Source: an uncultured delta proteobacterium (GTDB taxonomy: Bacteria; Desulfobacterota; Syntrophia; Syntrophales; Smithellaceae). Taken from it: a stretch of DNA of 64,000 nucleotides. Positions 44,138-53,316 of the stretch are shown piece by piece. A program made the translations under genes and the position numbers. Position 1 is the first letter of the stretch. Each line of letters opens with the position of its first letter. The stretch is from the NCBI GenBank assembly GCA_903907985.1, contig CAIVQG010000051.1:75271-139270 (forward strand), written 5' to 3'. The notes beneath the pieces are model-generated. The model made no database searches. It was not told the origin of the DNA and saw nothing but the letters and a program-made list of their open reading frames with translations.

Positions 44138-44602
44138 TTATTTCTTCTTGCCTGCTTCTTTTTTCATCAATTCCTGATATTCCTTGGTAATATCATAGGC
44201 GGCATAATCGAATAACAAAATTGTCCGGCTTAGAGTATCTACAGCCTGGCGCTGATCAATACTTGTGGTAAAGATAGATTGAAATTCCACATAGAGCCAG
44301 ATGTTCCGTCGCATCAGAATCAGGGCATAAACCGCCTCATCCAGGGGAATTTTGAGGGCATAACTTTCCCGGGCATAAGTTTTAAAAAAATGTAAAATAT
44401 CCTCGCTTAATTTATCATCGAGAAACATCTTGCTGAAATACTGATAAAATCTTACACACTGGAAAATAATTTTTTGTTCATCGAGCTGTTGATAATATTT
44501 TGTTTTGTTGTTACTGCGGACATCTTTCGCCCATCTTTCTGCCATCTTCTCGGCATGTTGATCAACTAATTCTAAGTACTTAATGGCATACGTCTTCATC
44601 AT
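44138..44602 (-). CDS. RsbRD_N-like standalone sensor domain, paralogue 1
   Basis: The start at 44602 (ATGATG) is chosen because AAAAGGAGATCA precedes it, rather than the ORF-track start at 44653. About 154 residues. QHAEKMAERWAKDVRSNNKTKYYQQLDEQKIIFQCVRFYQYFSKMF and KIPLDEAVYALILMRRNIWLYVEFQSIF repeat the pattern of the neighbour downstream, with the same spacing. Same family inference: RsbRD N-terminal domain without STAS. The pair is 57 bp apart and probably cotranscribed. Confidence 0.72.
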   Translation of the reverse strand: MMKTYAIKYLELVDQHAEKMAERWAKDVRSNNKTKYYQQLDEQKIIFQCVRFYQYFSKMFLDDKLSEDILHFFKTYARESYALKIPLDEAVYALILMRRNIWLYVEFQSIFTTSIDQRQAVDTLSRTILLFDYAAYDITKEYQELMKKEAGKKK

Positions 44603-44847
44603 TGATCTCCTTTTCGTTTGATTAGCGCCGGTTATAATCCCACTGCCTGCCAATTATGCCGTAAAAAAATACACCTTTGTAAATAAAATCATTGTTCTGC
44701 CACATTAATATCCACCATTAATTTCTTTTTTACATCTTAAACCCAGGCAATTAAATTTCTGACAATCTCCTTTTGATGATCTTAATATAAGGCCCCAAGT
44801 TAAAATATTCAATAGAAATTAAAAGAACAATTAAAATTTCGTTGTTC

Positions 44848-44876
44848 TTGACACATTTTTTTTATTTCCATATATA
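44848..44876 (+). promoter_or_regulatory. Sigma-70 promoter of fmt-cyclase-rsmB
   Basis: TTGACA and TATATA with a 17-bp spacer on the plus strand, no closer match in the intergenic region. Start near 44883; the leader to the fmt ATG is about 144 nt. Confidence 0.78.
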
Positions 44877-44882
44877 TCTAGA

Positions 44883-45026
44883 CCATTCCGTATTCTAAAT
44901 ATAACGGAGCGCTAGAGGACCCGGCGACACACCGGCGTAAACAGGCATGTACCGGACTTTGCAGGCAGCAAATGCAGCCGACGAGCGCGAAATGCTTTTC
45001 GCTGAAAGCAGAAAGGATATTTATTC
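44883..45026 (+). other. Structured 5' leader of fmt
   Basis: GC-rich compared with the flanks. It holds small hairpins such as TTTGC-AGGCA-GCAAA and GCGAAA-TGC-TTTTCGC, plus CCGG repeats. It is not recognised as any known riboswitch. No transcription terminator precedes fmt. The ribosome binding site is AGAAAGGAT. Confidence 0.45.
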
Positions 45027-45965
45027 ATGGCACATCCGCGTATTCTCTTTATGGGAACCCCCGCTTTCGCCCTGCCTGCATTGGAACAACTTCACATTCG
45101 GAACTATCCGGTCATCGGGGTTGTTACGCAACCGGATCGTCCAGCGGGAAGAGGACAAAAAGAAGTAGCCCCGCCGGTGAAGCTCCTGGCCCAAAAATTG
45201 AATCTGCCGGTCTTTCAACCGGATAAAGTAAAAGATCACTCATTCCTGGAAATATTCCATGATCTTAACCCGGAAATGGTTGTTGTGTCAGCTTATGGCC
45301 AGATTTTACCAAAAGCCATAATTGATTTTCCGCATCTAGGATGCCTGAATATCCACCCTTCCCTTCTCCCGAAATATCGCGGTGCAGCCCCGATTAACTG
45401 GACGATTATCCGTGGAGAAACAAAAACAGGTGTAACAATTATGGATATGAACGAAGGAATGGATTCCGGTGATATTCTTTTACAACAAGAAACATTAATT
45501 GCTGCTGCGGAAAATTATGGTCAATTACATGACCGCCTCGCAATTCAGGGAGCAGGTCTGCTGATTGCAGCTATTGAGCAAATGTCCGCCGGCACGGCTT
45601 TGCGCAAACCACAGGACGCTTCAGGAGTAACCTTCGCCCCCCGTTTAAAGAAAGAAACCGGCCGGATAAACTGGAGCTCTGATGCCGGCGATATTGTTAA
45701 TCTTATCCGTGGACTTAGCCCCGATCCGGCAGCTTACACGTCTCTTTCTGGACAGACATTAAAGATTTATGCAGCCGAATCTGAAAAGGACGACCCAAGA
45801 GATACGCCGGGCACAATTGTTACACAGACTAATCGCGGATTGACCGTTGCAGCCGCTGATGGATATGTTTTCCTAAAAGAAATACAACTGGCAGGTAAAA
45901 AAAGGATGTCCGCCCACGATTTTTTGCGCGGCCATCGCCTTAATCCAAAAACAATTTTGGGCTGA
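45027..45965 (+). CDS. fmt: Methionyl-tRNA formyltransferase
   Basis: 312 residues, normal length. ILFMGTPAFALPALEQL, VVTQPDRPAGRGQ, SAYGQILPKAIIDFPHLGCLNIHPSLLPKYRGAAPINW (catalytic N-H-D triad region) and ITIMDMNEGMDSGDILLQ are the Fmt hallmarks; the C-terminal OB-like domain has GLSPDPAAYT. It formylates initiator Met-tRNA with 10-formyl-THF. The usual neighbour def is not upstream here; rsmB follows two genes on. Confidence 0.96.
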   Translation: MAHPRILFMGTPAFALPALEQLHIRNYPVIGVVTQPDRPAGRGQKEVAPPVKLLAQKLNLPVFQPDKVKDHSFLEIFHDLNPEMVVVSAYGQILPKAIIDFPHLGCLNIHPSLLPKYRGAAPINWTIIRGETKTGVTIMDMNEGMDSGDILLQQETLIAAAENYGQLHDRLAIQGAGLLIAAIEQMSAGTALRKPQDASGVTFAPRLKKETGRINWSSDAGDIVNLIRGLSPDPAAYTSLSGQTLKIYAAESEKDDPRDTPGTIVTQTNRGLTVAAADGYVFLKEIQLAGKKRMSAHDFLRGHRLNPKTILG

Positions 45966-45977
45966 AAAGGAGTAGAT

Positions 45978-46760
45978 ATGAAAAAGAGACGCTTTGTTGA
46001 TTTAAGCATCAATATTGAAGCCGGTTTACCAAGTGATCCGCCGATGATGATTCCGAAAATTGACTATATCAATCATGAACTTGGTGCATCTTCCATGATG
46101 GACTTCTTTCCCGGAATTAAAAAAGAAGACTTACCCAACAGTCTAGGCTGGGCGGTGGAATTTGTTCATTTATCTACGCATAGCGGCACACACCTGGACG
46201 CTCCTTATCACTACCACCCGACAATGGATAAGGGCAAACCTTCCGCCACCATCGACGAGATTCCACTGGAATGGTGTTTTGGTGACGGCGTTTTATTGGA
46301 TTTCCGTCATAAGGGCGACGGTGAAAGAATCACTGTTGCCGATATCAAAAAAGCACTGCAAAAGATCAAATACGAAATCAAGCCGTTTGATATCGTTCTT
46401 ATCCAAACCGGTGCGGAGGCTTATTGGGGCACACCGGAATACCTGATTAAGGGCGCAGGAATGGACAGAGAAAGTACGCTTTACCTTACGGAAAAAGGAG
46501 TCAAGGTTGTCGGCATTGACGCTTGGAGCTGGGATCGCCCCCTCCCCTTTCTGGCCAGGGAGTTTCAAGAAAAACATGACCCGCGCGTCATCTGGGAGGC
46601 GCATTTTGCCGGCATTGAAATCGGCTACTGTCATATGGAAAAGATGGCTAATCTTTCCACTATTGGCATTCCTCATGGTTTCCAGATAAGTTGCTTCCCG
46701 ATAAAAATAAAAAGAGCTTCCGCAGGCTGGGTCAGGCCTGTAGCCATTGTGGAGATATGA
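45978..46760 (+). CDS. Cyclase/kynurenine formamidase-family hydrolase
   Basis: 260 residues. FVHLSTHSGTHLDAPYHYHPTMDKG has the H-x-G-T-H-x-D-x-P-x-H metal motif of this family (PF04199); IDEIPLEWCFGDGVLLDFR and VLIQTGAEAYWG agree. Members hydrolyse N-formylkynurenine, isatin or related amides. Which substrate applies here is unknown. It lies 12 bp after fmt, and its stop overlaps the rsmB start, so the three genes are one operon. Confidence 0.87.
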   Translation: MKKRRFVDLSINIEAGLPSDPPMMIPKIDYINHELGASSMMDFFPGIKKEDLPNSLGWAVEFVHLSTHSGTHLDAPYHYHPTMDKGKPSATIDEIPLEWCFGDGVLLDFRHKGDGERITVADIKKALQKIKYEIKPFDIVLIQTGAEAYWGTPEYLIKGAGMDRESTLYLTEKGVKVVGIDAWSWDRPLPFLAREFQEKHDPRVIWEAHFAGIEIGYCHMEKMANLSTIGIPHGFQISCFPIKIKRASAGWVRPVAIVEI

Positions 46761-48100
46761 AAAAATCAATTCGTCATCTGGCGGTAGACATTCTGGATCA
46801 AGTCCACAGAAGCAATGCCTTCGCGGGTCTTCTTCTTGATGAGTGTCTGGATGCAAATGAGCTTTCCTCAACAGCTGATGGACGCCTGCTGACCCATCTT
46901 GTCTATGGAGTGTTGCGCCTCCGGGATCATCTGGATTGGATATTGGCAAAACTCAGTCGGGGCAATTGGGAGAAAACAGATGAAAGCATTAAAAATATTT
47001 TACGTGTCGGTCTCTTTCAGCTCAAATTCAACGACCGGTTGCCTGCTTTTGCCGTCGTCGATGAAGCAGTAAAAGTTGCCAAAATTGTTGATGCCGCCAA
47101 AAGCGGTCTGGTAAATGCCATTTTAAGAAACTATCTGCGGCACGGCAGCAGCATCGAATTTCCTTCTCTGGAGAAGAACCCGGCTGAATATATTGCAGCG
47201 TTTCATTCCCATCCACTCTGGCTGGTAAAAAGTTGGATTAAAATATTCAGCCTTGCAGATACTCTAGCCTTATGCTCCGCCAATAATGAGTTGCCTCCTT
47301 TGACATTAAGAGTCAACACATTAAAGACTTCCCGAAATGAACTTCAAGAAAATCTCACTACCGCCGGGTTTGATTTAAAAAAGACACCTTTCTCTCCCGA
47401 TGGTCTCATTTCAAATAATTCTTCCTCGCCCATACAGAAAACCAACTTTTTTCAGGAAGGATATCTGCGTCTCCAGGATGAAGCATCACAACTCATTTCT
47501 TATCTATTAAACCCGAAGAGTTCAGAATCAATTCTGGATGTTTGTGCAGGCACCGGCGGCAAAGCAACGCATATGGCGGCAATACTGAAAAACAATGGTA
47601 AAATATTGGCTACCGATTATGACTTAAAAAAAATTGAGGATTTAAAAAAGGACGCCATACGGTTAGGCATAACCTGCATTGAAACGCGCCATGCTGATCT
47701 AACCAACGAGCTGCCGGAATTATTAAAAGAACAATTCGACTCTATTCTGGTGGATGCACCCTGCACAGGACTTGGAACACTACGCCGTAATCCGGAAATT
47801 AAATGGCACACAACAGCCACTGATATCCCTGGTTTTACTCAGACCCAAAATGCTGTCCTCCAAAACGCCTCCTTAGCTGTCCGAAAAGGCGGTCATTTAG
47901 TTTACTGCACCTGCTCACTGCTGCCGCAGGAAAACGAAAATGTTATCAGCAATTTCCTGAAATTAAACCCCCATTTTTCCGCCTGCCCGCCACCCGAATC
48001 AATTCCTGAAAAACTCATCGATTCCAATGGTTATTTCCGGACATTCCCCCACTTACATAATATGGACGGCTTCTTCGCTGCCCGCTTGAAACGAAAGTAA
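46757..48100 (+). CDS. rsmB: 16S rRNA m5C967 methyltransferase
   Basis: The ORF track begins 66 nt upstream, but the ATG at 46757 overlaps the cyclase stop as ATGA and gives the NusB-like start MKKSIRHLAVDILDQVHRSNAFAGLLL. 447 residues. The MTase core has LDVCAGTGGKATHMA, VDAPCTGLGTLRRNPEIKW and the catalytic pair Cys in DAPC and YCTCSLLPQENE. It methylates C967 of 16S rRNA. Confidence 0.95.
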   Translation: MKKSIRHLAVDILDQVHRSNAFAGLLLDECLDANELSSTADGRLLTHLVYGVLRLRDHLDWILAKLSRGNWEKTDESIKNILRVGLFQLKFNDRLPAFAVVDEAVKVAKIVDAAKSGLVNAILRNYLRHGSSIEFPSLEKNPAEYIAAFHSHPLWLVKSWIKIFSLADTLALCSANNELPPLTLRVNTLKTSRNELQENLTTAGFDLKKTPFSPDGLISNNSSSPIQKTNFFQEGYLRLQDEASQLISYLLNPKSSESILDVCAGTGGKATHMAAILKNNGKILATDYDLKKIEDLKKDAIRLGITCIETRHADLTNELPELLKEQFDSILVDAPCTGLGTLRRNPEIKWHTTATDIPGFTQTQNAVLQNASLAVRKGGHLVYCTCSLLPQENENVISNFLKLNPHFSACPPPESIPEKLIDSNGYFRTFPHLHNMDGFFAARLKRK

Positions 48101-48490
48101 TTCTTCTTAACAATGGAAAGATCGCTCTATTATGTATTCCACCTTCGGTCTAGCCGCCGAAAATACATGACCCGCCTGTCCGGGAATAAGACGCTTGCGT
48201 TCTCCAGCACTAAATACACCTTGATACTATCTACGGCGAACCCGAGATCAATAAATTAACCTGATCACCTGGAGGTGACTCAGGGGAACAAGCAATCATA
48301 ACACCTCGTGAAAAATAGGCGGACAGACTAAAAGGTAAGCATATTTTCATAAGAACGGATCTCTTGATGTCCATCCGGCGTGGTCAGATGTACCACACAC
48401 CACATTTTGTGTACCAATATTTCATTGACATACAAGACCTAACTTCCTTTATTTCATACATGAATAAGCAATATTTTCTCAAAAAATAAC
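48101..48490. other. Gene-free region after rsmB
   Basis: About 390 bp without a supportable ORF. Contains GATCACCTGGAGGTGAC at 48263, almost the same palindrome as inside the repeat at 18736, and otherwise nothing I can name. It marks the border of the redox island. Confidence 0.5.
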
Positions 48491-48532
48491 TTGACAAAAA
48501 AAGCATAGTATTATAGTTTGATAATCATCAAA
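48491..48532 (+). promoter_or_regulatory. Promoter and probable ArsR operator
   Basis: TTGACA at 48491 and TATAGT at 48512 (15-bp spacer), followed by the perfect palindrome TTTGATAATCATCAAA at 48517-48532, which overlaps the predicted transcription start. ArsR/SmtB repressors bind such short inverted repeats at or just after the -10. The ArsR gene starts 20 bp downstream, so autoregulation is likely. Confidence 0.65.
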
Positions 48533-48552
48533 GTGAAAGGTCAAGCAGAATT

Positions 48553-48876
48553 ATGAAGCAAAGCGGGATGAAGCCTTCTGATATCAAAAGAATAACAAAG
48601 ATATTCAAAGCTCTCTCTAACGAGAACAGGCTTGAACTTTTCCTGGAGATATTAAAGATAAATGAAAAATCTTTTGAAACAGAGTGTGCTGAATGTTTTA
48701 TTACAGATATCATGGGTACTCTGAGCATAGGGGCTCCCACGGTTTCTCATCACATGAAAGAGCTTACTAACGCCGGCCTTGTGATCACGGAAAGAAAGGG
48801 TAAATTTCTTACAGCTAAAATTAACGATGAACTGATTAAAGAATTAGCAGAAATTTTTTCAACTGAAAAAAGTTGA
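48553..48876 (+). CDS. ArsR/SmtB-family transcriptional regulator
   Basis: 107 residues. FKALSNENRLELFLEILKI, GTLSIGAPTVSHHMKELTNAGLVITERKGKF is a canonical ArsR winged helix. Cysteines (ETECAECFITDI) are placed near helix 3, as C-x2-C, where metal- or redox-sensing ArsR proteins carry their switch; this could sense a thiol-reactive signal. It heads the redox gene island and has its own operator-like palindrome. Confidence 0.9.
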   Translation: MKQSGMKPSDIKRITKIFKALSNENRLELFLEILKINEKSFETECAECFITDIMGTLSIGAPTVSHHMKELTNAGLVITERKGKFLTAKINDELIKELAEIFSTEKS

Positions 48877-48940
48877 TATTTTTTTGCCCTCACAATTCGA
48901 TATTTGTCAAATTTTATAATCGTAATACTAAAGGGGGTAA

Positions 48941-49807
48941 ATGGTGATGGGACATAAGATCGAGGACATTATAAGAATGAGGTACTCGTGCAGATCATAT
49001 CGGGAGGAACCTCTCTCGAAGAATGACAGATTAAATCTCAGCGAGTTTGTTTCTCAAAAAAACAAAGGTCCTTTTGGAAGCAGTGCAAGGTTTACCCTTT
49101 TTGCTGCGGAAGCGTCGGACAGCAAAGAGCTGAAGGGGCTTGGGACATATGGATTTATTAAGAATCCGGCAGCATTTGTTTCCGGAGTGGTGAAAGAATC
49201 AGCGATGAATCCGGAAGATTACGGCTATTCCATGGAGAGAATAATCCTTCATGCTACAGAGATGGGGTTGGGGTCATGCTGGATCGGCGGCAGTTTTAAG
49301 AGAAGCAGTTTCAAAGAAAAAGCAGGAATTGCATCTGATGAGGTTATCCCGGCTGTAGCAGCTATCGGTTATATAGCAGAGAAAAGAACAGTTACTGACA
49401 GAGTTCTGCGGACTAGTGCAAGATCGAGAAAAAGAAGAGATGATGATGAGATATTTTTCAGCAGCAGCATAAATAAAATGAATATGAATTTTACTGAAGG
49501 CTACGGCAGAGCGCTGGAAATGGTTCGGCTGGCGCCATCAGCGGCAAACGTACAACCGTGGAGAGTTGTGAAAGAGGATGAGAATAATATATTTCACTTT
49601 TTTCTCGAGAGATCGGCGAGTTACACGAAAATAATGAAACTTCTCAGATATAAAGATTTGCAGCGAATCGATATGGGGATTGCCATGTGTCACTTTGAGT
49701 GTACAGCAATTGAATCCGGTCTTAAAGGTTTATGGAAAAAAGAAAGTCCGGTTGAAGTTAATACTCCCACGGGTTGGGAGTACATTATAACATGGGATGG
49801 AGAGTGA
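48941..49807 (+). CDS. Nitroreductase-family protein (TM1586-like)
   Basis: 288 residues behind AAAGGGGG. IEDIIRMRYSCRSYREEPLS (FMN-binding Arg/Ser), ERIILHATEMGLGSCWIGGSFKRSSF, and a second half with ALEMVRLAPSAANVQPWRVV form two nitroreductase-like halves in one chain, as in the putative nitroreductase TM1586 family. A flavoprotein, electron donor unknown. The flavodoxin-ferredoxin gene follows 3 bp later. Confidence 0.85.
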   Translation: MVMGHKIEDIIRMRYSCRSYREEPLSKNDRLNLSEFVSQKNKGPFGSSARFTLFAAEASDSKELKGLGTYGFIKNPAAFVSGVVKESAMNPEDYGYSMERIILHATEMGLGSCWIGGSFKRSSFKEKAGIASDEVIPAVAAIGYIAEKRTVTDRVLRTSARSRKRRDDDEIFFSSSINKMNMNFTEGYGRALEMVRLAPSAANVQPWRVVKEDENNIFHFFLERSASYTKIMKLLRYKDLQRIDMGIAMCHFECTAIESGLKGLWKKESPVEVNTPTGWEYIITWDGE

Positions 49808-49810
49808 TGT

Positions 49811-50674
49811 ATGAAAATATCGATGAAAACTAATAAAGTAAAAAGGGGACTTGTTGTCTGGTACAGTCAAACAGGTAACACACAGAGAATTGGAAAGCTG
49901 ATTGCCGCAACATGGAAGAAGGCCGGCATTAAAGCAGATTCAGGGGACTACCGGGATTTGGGGAAGATAAATCCGGCTGATTATGATGTCATCGTGGCTG
50001 GAAGTCCTGTGTATTATTACGAAGTGCCTAAGAATTTCAGAGAGTGGATAAATGGCATCTCTTCTATAGAAGGAACACCTGTTGCGTCATTTGTAACATT
50101 CGGCGGCGAGGGCGGTAATCAACATAATACGGGATATAGCATTCTGGAAATGCTTTCCCGCAAAGGTGGAGTACCCGCAGGGATGGGGCTATTTGGCAGT
50201 ATGTCGTCATATGCTTTAACCTGGTCTGCAGGAAACGGTGCACGTGTTCTTAAATATAAGGATCAGCCGAATGATAATGCTTATTCAAATGTCCGGCATT
50301 ACGCTTCATGTATAATCCAGAGCATATCTGAGGGGAAAGTTTATAAAGTTTCAAGTGAATTTAATCTTAGGGATTATCTGAAAGGTGGAATTGCAATAGG
50401 TCCTACAAAACTTATGATCACCGGTCATGGTGTTAACAGAGATAAGTGTATTGGCTGCGGAACATGTAATAAAGTATGCCCGGTAAACGCGATATCTCCT
50501 GACAAGGGTGTAGTGGATACCAGCAGATGCATTTTATGTCTTGGCTGCGTGAATAATTGTCCGGCTCAGGCAGTGGACATGAAATTTATGGGAAAAAAGG
50601 TTTATGGATTTAACGAGTTTTTAAAAAGGAATAATGTAGTGATAAGGGAACCGAAAGAGTTAGCGAATGTGTGA
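49811..50674 (+). CDS. Flavodoxin-ferredoxin fusion (EFR1 type)
   Basis: 287 residues. The N-terminal flavodoxin domain has VVWYSQTGNTQRIGKLIAATW (FMN phosphate loop) and VAGSPVYYYEVPKNFREW. The C-terminal part binds two [4Fe-4S] clusters: CIGCGTCNKVCPVNAI and CILCLGCVNNCPAQAV. Such EFR1 proteins shuttle electrons between ferredoxin-level donors and flavoenzymes, in clostridia and syntrophs. It could feed the neighbouring nitroreductase. Confidence 0.9.
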   Translation: MKISMKTNKVKRGLVVWYSQTGNTQRIGKLIAATWKKAGIKADSGDYRDLGKINPADYDVIVAGSPVYYYEVPKNFREWINGISSIEGTPVASFVTFGGEGGNQHNTGYSILEMLSRKGGVPAGMGLFGSMSSYALTWSAGNGARVLKYKDQPNDNAYSNVRHYASCIIQSISEGKVYKVSSEFNLRDYLKGGIAIGPTKLMITGHGVNRDKCIGCGTCNKVCPVNAISPDKGVVDTSRCILCLGCVNNCPAQAVDMKFMGKKVYGFNEFLKRNNVVIREPKELANV

Positions 50675-50715
50675 AATAAAATTATTTTGAAATAATAATT
50701 CCGGAGAGAAATAAA

Positions 50716-51501
50716 ATGAAAACAGTCTTGATAACAGGTGCATCATCAGGCACAGGAAAGGCGGCAGTAAAATACTTTCAAGCACGAGGCTGGAATGTCG
50801 CGGCTACAATGCGAAAGCCGGAGGATGAAAAAGAGCTGACAAGTTTAAATAATGTTCACTGCTTTAAATTAGATGTTGAAAATGTAAATTCAATTCAGGA
50901 TGCAATTAAAGATACGATTAAGCAATTCGGCGGTATTGATGTAGTAGTTAACAATGCCGGATAAGGTTCCAAGGGAGTTTTTGAGGCAGCCACAAAGGAA
51001 CAGATTGAAAAACAGTTCGCGGTCAATGTCTTCGGAGTCATGAACGTAATCCGAGCAGTCCTGCCGCATTTCAGGGCAAATCACGGCGGTACCATTATCA
51101 ACATCACCTCCATGGGCGGGCTTATCACTATACCGCTCAACAGCGTCTACCATGCAACAAAATGGGCAGTGGAAGGCTTTTCCGAATCATTGGCCTATGA
51201 GCTGAGTAATTTAAACATCAAGGTTAAAACAGTATTGCCGGGAGCGGTTAAAACAAGCTTTGATCCAGCTACTCTCTTCTTTGAAAAAGATGGCTTAAGC
51301 GATTATCACACATATAAAGAAGCCGTTCTTGCCAAGGTTATGAAGACCAAAACAGGCGGCTCTACTCCTGAACTGGTGGCGAAGGTTATCTATAAGGCTG
51401 CGACTGATACCAGTGGCAGATTGTGCTACAGCGCCGGAGGCGATGCAAGTAAGCTGCTTCGAATCAGAAAACTGCTGCCCTATTGTATTTTTAGATATTA
51501 A
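50716..51501 (+). pseudogene. Short-chain dehydrogenase interrupted by a nonsense codon
   Basis: Two ORFs in the same frame (50716-50964 and from 51040) form one SDR: TGASSGTGKAAVKYF (Rossmann), VVVNNAG, TAA at 50962, GSKGVFEAA, FAVNVFGVMNVIRAVLPHF, NITSMGGLITIPLNSVYHATKWAVEGF (catalytic Ser, Tyr-x3-Lys) and the helical C-terminus. NNAGYG is the family consensus, so a Tyr codon (TAT/TAC) became TAA. No other lesion was found. Either a very recent pseudogene or a sequencing error. The full-length product would be about 261 residues. Confidence 0.85.
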
Positions 51502-51547
51502 TCAGAAGGGTTATTGAAAAAGCTTAAAGTTAAAGGGAGATTAAACG

Positions 51548-52228
51548 ATGATAATAAGTATTATTAATGGAAGTCCGCGAAGCAAAGGAGCTACGGGGAC
51601 TATCCTGACTGAGATGAATAATTATCTGGGAAATAAGGAGGATGTGACAATCAATTACATCGATCTGTCAAAGCTGGATATGAAGTTTTGCACAGGATGT
51701 ATTCATTGTTACAAAACCGGCACCTGTATGATCAAAGATGACGATATAGAAAGAGTCGCAGTGATGGTTAAGGCTTCTGACGGAATTATCATCGGCTCAC
51801 CAACGTATGGCAGTAATATATCCGGAATGCTGAAGAACTTTATTGACAGGGGGCATTTCATTTTGGAACAGGGACTGAGAAATAAAAAAGGGTTTGCTCT
51901 GAGTACTTATGGAATAGCTGACGGACATCAGGTGGTAAAAATATTAAAGAAGTTCTTCTTGGTTTCCGGAGCATCAAGGGCAGGGGACATGCTCCTTAAA
52001 ATCGATTTTAATAATAATCCGCTATTGATTGAGCATATGGTGAAAAAAATCCATAAGAAAATGGATGTATTGTATGCGGTAATTAAATCCCAGAAATCCA
52101 AATCACTGTTTGAAAGATTATTTAATGATTTTCTGCTCGTGAAAATTATTTGGAAACCGATTTTTTTGAAAAATAGGGCTAAATATGCGGGAATCCTTAA
52201 AGCCTGGGAGCAGATGGAGATTTTATAA
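51548..52228 (+). CDS. NADPH-dependent FMN reductase / flavodoxin-like protein
   Basis: 226 residues. ISIINGSPRSKGATGTILTEMNNYL, FCTGCIHCYKTGTC (a C-x2-C-x2-C-x4-C pattern) and IIIGSPTYGSNISGMLKNFIDR match the iron-sulfur flavoprotein/FMN reductase family. The C-terminal 60 residues are a basic helical extension. Part of the redox run. Confidence 0.87.
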   Translation: MIISIINGSPRSKGATGTILTEMNNYLGNKEDVTINYIDLSKLDMKFCTGCIHCYKTGTCMIKDDDIERVAVMVKASDGIIIGSPTYGSNISGMLKNFIDRGHFILEQGLRNKKGFALSTYGIADGHQVVKILKKFFLVSGASRAGDMLLKIDFNNNPLLIEHMVKKIHKKMDVLYAVIKSQKSKSLFERLFNDFLLVKIIWKPIFLKNRAKYAGILKAWEQMEIL

Positions 52229-52344
52229 ATTGGTTAGGAACAGAGCCCAATTCAGATACATGGGGCTTTAAGAAATATTATTTTGTTTTTCAAATGCAGT
52301 TTACTGAGAAAAAAAGAAAGAAATCGTGGGGGATCAAATAAATT

Positions 52345-53316
52345 ATGACAGTAATAAACAATGCAACTTTAAAATCAGTAATTATCACAGGCGGTAATAC
52401 GGGATTGGGATATCAATGTGCATATAATATTGCATTATCTAGTCAGGATTGGCATATAATAATTGCCTGTCGAGATCCGGAAAAGGGAATTGAGGCGGTC
52501 AACAGATTAAAAACTGAAACCAGAAATAATAATATATCTACAATGGAACTTGACCTGGCGTCACTCTCCTGTGTCAGAAAATTTGTAACAGTTTTTTCCA
52601 CGGCCGGTTTGCCCCAACTTCAGGCAATAGTCTGCAATGCGGGTTTACAGATCATCAATGGTACCACCTATACCTCTGATGGTTTTGAAATGACATTTGG
52701 CGTCAATCATCTGGGTCACTTTTTACTTGTTAATCTTTTACTTAAAGTTATGTCTGCGCCGGGAAGAATTGTTTTTGTCAGCAGCGGCACACATGACCCC
52801 CAACAGGTAACCGGAATGCCGTCATCGGTCTACGTGAATGCTCATAAACTTGCTTATCCGGATACAGAAGTGTCAGATGAAAGCGCTGCCCTGATAGGGA
52901 GGAGACGATACTCTACATCAAAGCTATGCAATATATATTGCACGTACGAACTTGCTTGCCGGATTCAAAAAGAAACCGGCAGGAATATAACTGCCAATGC
53001 ATTTGATCCGGGCCTTATGCCGGGAACTGGTCTTGCCAGACAGGTTAATCCCGTTGTATTTTTTGTCTGGAAATATATTATGCCTGTTATGACCCTGCTT
53101 CCAATAAATGCTCACACGACAAAGAAATCAGGAAAGGCTTTGGCTGCGCTTGTGATAAATCCTGAACTCAGTACTGTAACTGGAAAATATTTTGAAGGAT
53201 TGAAAGAAATAAAATCTTCAGTTCAATCCTATAACAGGGAAAACGCAAAGGATCTTTGGAAAACTAGTGTCAATTTAGTAAAACTATCCAGGGATGAAAC
53301 GATTTTATCACTATGA
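52345..53316 (+). CDS. SDR-family oxidoreductase (retinol dehydrogenase/protochlorophyllide reductase-like)
   Basis: 323 residues. VIITGGNTGLGYQCA, DLASLSCVRKF, VCNAGLQ, GFEMTFGVNHLGHFLLVNLLL, FVSSGTHDPQ and YSTSKLCNIYC (Y-x3-K) are the SDR elements, closest by layout to the protochlorophyllide reductase/retinol dehydrogenase branch. Substrate unknown. Last gene of the island. Confidence 0.87.
   Translation: MTVINNATLKSVIITGGNTGLGYQCAYNIALSSQDWHIIIACRDPEKGIEAVNRLKTETRNNNISTMELDLASLSCVRKFVTVFSTAGLPQLQAIVCNAGLQIINGTTYTSDGFEMTFGVNHLGHFLLVNLLLKVMSAPGRIVFVSSGTHDPQQVTGMPSSVYVNAHKLAYPDTEVSDESAALIGRRRYSTSKLCNIYCTYELACRIQKETGRNITANAFDPGLMPGTGLARQVNPVVFFVWKYIMPVMTLLPINAHTTKKSGKALAALVINPELSTVTGKYFEGLKEIKSSVQSYNRENAKDLWKTSVNLVKLSRDETILSL

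Noticed and set aside
44883-45026. Tetrahydrofolate riboswitch in front of fmt
   Set aside because: It was considered because fmt uses 10-formyl-THF, but the leader shows none of the conserved THF-riboswitch sequence blocks.
44947-45226. ORFs starting in the fmt leader
   Set aside because: They overlap the fmt start in other frames and lack a ribosome binding site. The fmt frame has complete motifs.
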